The position numbers and the translations under genes were made by a program. The notes under the pieces were generated by a model. The model saw only the letters and a program-made list of their open reading frames with translations. It did not search any database and was not told the DNA's origin. A stretch of DNA of 64,000 bases from Onchocerca lupi (Eukaryota > Nematoda > Chromadorea > Rhabditida > Onchocercidae): NCBI GenBank assembly GCA_028564675.1, contig JAOVVO010000274.1, positions 33,167 to 97,166 of the forward strand, written 5' to 3'. Numbering within the stretch: position 1 is the stretch's first letter; the number at the start of each line of letters is the position of its first letter. Below are positions 63,922 through 64,000 of this stretch, piece by piece.

Positions 63922-64000
<79 letters not shown>
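63878..64000. repeat. (AAT)n microsatellite at the window edge
   Basis: Imperfect then perfect AAT/TAA triplets run to the last base and probably continue beyond it. It lies in the presumed first intron or upstream of the RMD gene. Confidence 0.95.

Noticed and set aside
1..64000. tRNA, rRNA, CRISPR, bacterial operons or transposase genes
   Set aside because: I scanned for tRNA B-box-like motifs, repeat-spacer periodicity and transposase-like frames by eye and saw none. A covariance-model search would be needed to exclude small RNAs.

Overview
The window is nematode nuclear DNA, most likely from a filarial (spirurid) worm. It is AT-rich. Its genes are cut into many short exons with GT...TTTCAG-type introns. 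Splice acceptors sit a few bases upstream of several start codons, as expected for spliced-leader trans-splicing. It carries a typical nematode cuticle collagen and an HSP90 gene that, from memory, is very close to filarial HSP90. I see no bacterial, viral or transposase genes.

Layout from left to right. (1) A USP8/UBPY-like deubiquitinase on the minus strand (1-4809) runs off the left edge. (2) eIF4E is on the plus strand (6404-8505). (3) A very long phospholipase C-beta gene (egl-8-like, 9404-22336, minus, about 29 exons) has a small inverted duplication of a foreign exon-like ORF inside one intron. (4) About 6 kb without a convincing gene follows. (5) The plus strand then carries a SOC-1/GAB-like PH-domain docking adaptor (28413-32626), a cuticle collagen (34419-36537), a TTLL5-like tubulin polyglutamylase (37890-44155), HSP90 (46429-49791) and an isochorismatase-family hydrolase (50412-51653). 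(6) On the minus strand come an unrecognised, apparently secreted ~106-residue protein (52780-54769) and, after a long gene-poor stretch, an RMD/FAM82-type TPR protein (60811-63798, start probably beyond the right edge). The window ends in an (AAT)n microsatellite.

The genes are not an operon or pathway. Spacing is mostly above 600 bp, and functions range over protein turnover, translation, Gq signalling, RTK docking, cuticle, microtubules and chaperone activity. Coding exons were assembled by hand. For eIF4E, collagen, TTLL5, HSP90, isochorismatase and the adaptor the summed exon lengths are exact multiples of three. The USP8 and PLC models have some uncertain junctions.

The most notable non-gene signals are: a ~480-bp, nearly identical inverted duplication flanking collagen exon 2; an inverted pair (one intact, one decayed) of a BAR-like exon inside PLC-beta; a dense heat-shock-element array followed by a G-quadruplex-prone stretch and a 20-bp minisatellite in the HSP90 promoter/leader; a 19-nt microexon in the USP8 gene; and the unrecognised secreted protein. 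I did not find a clear new multi-gene system.
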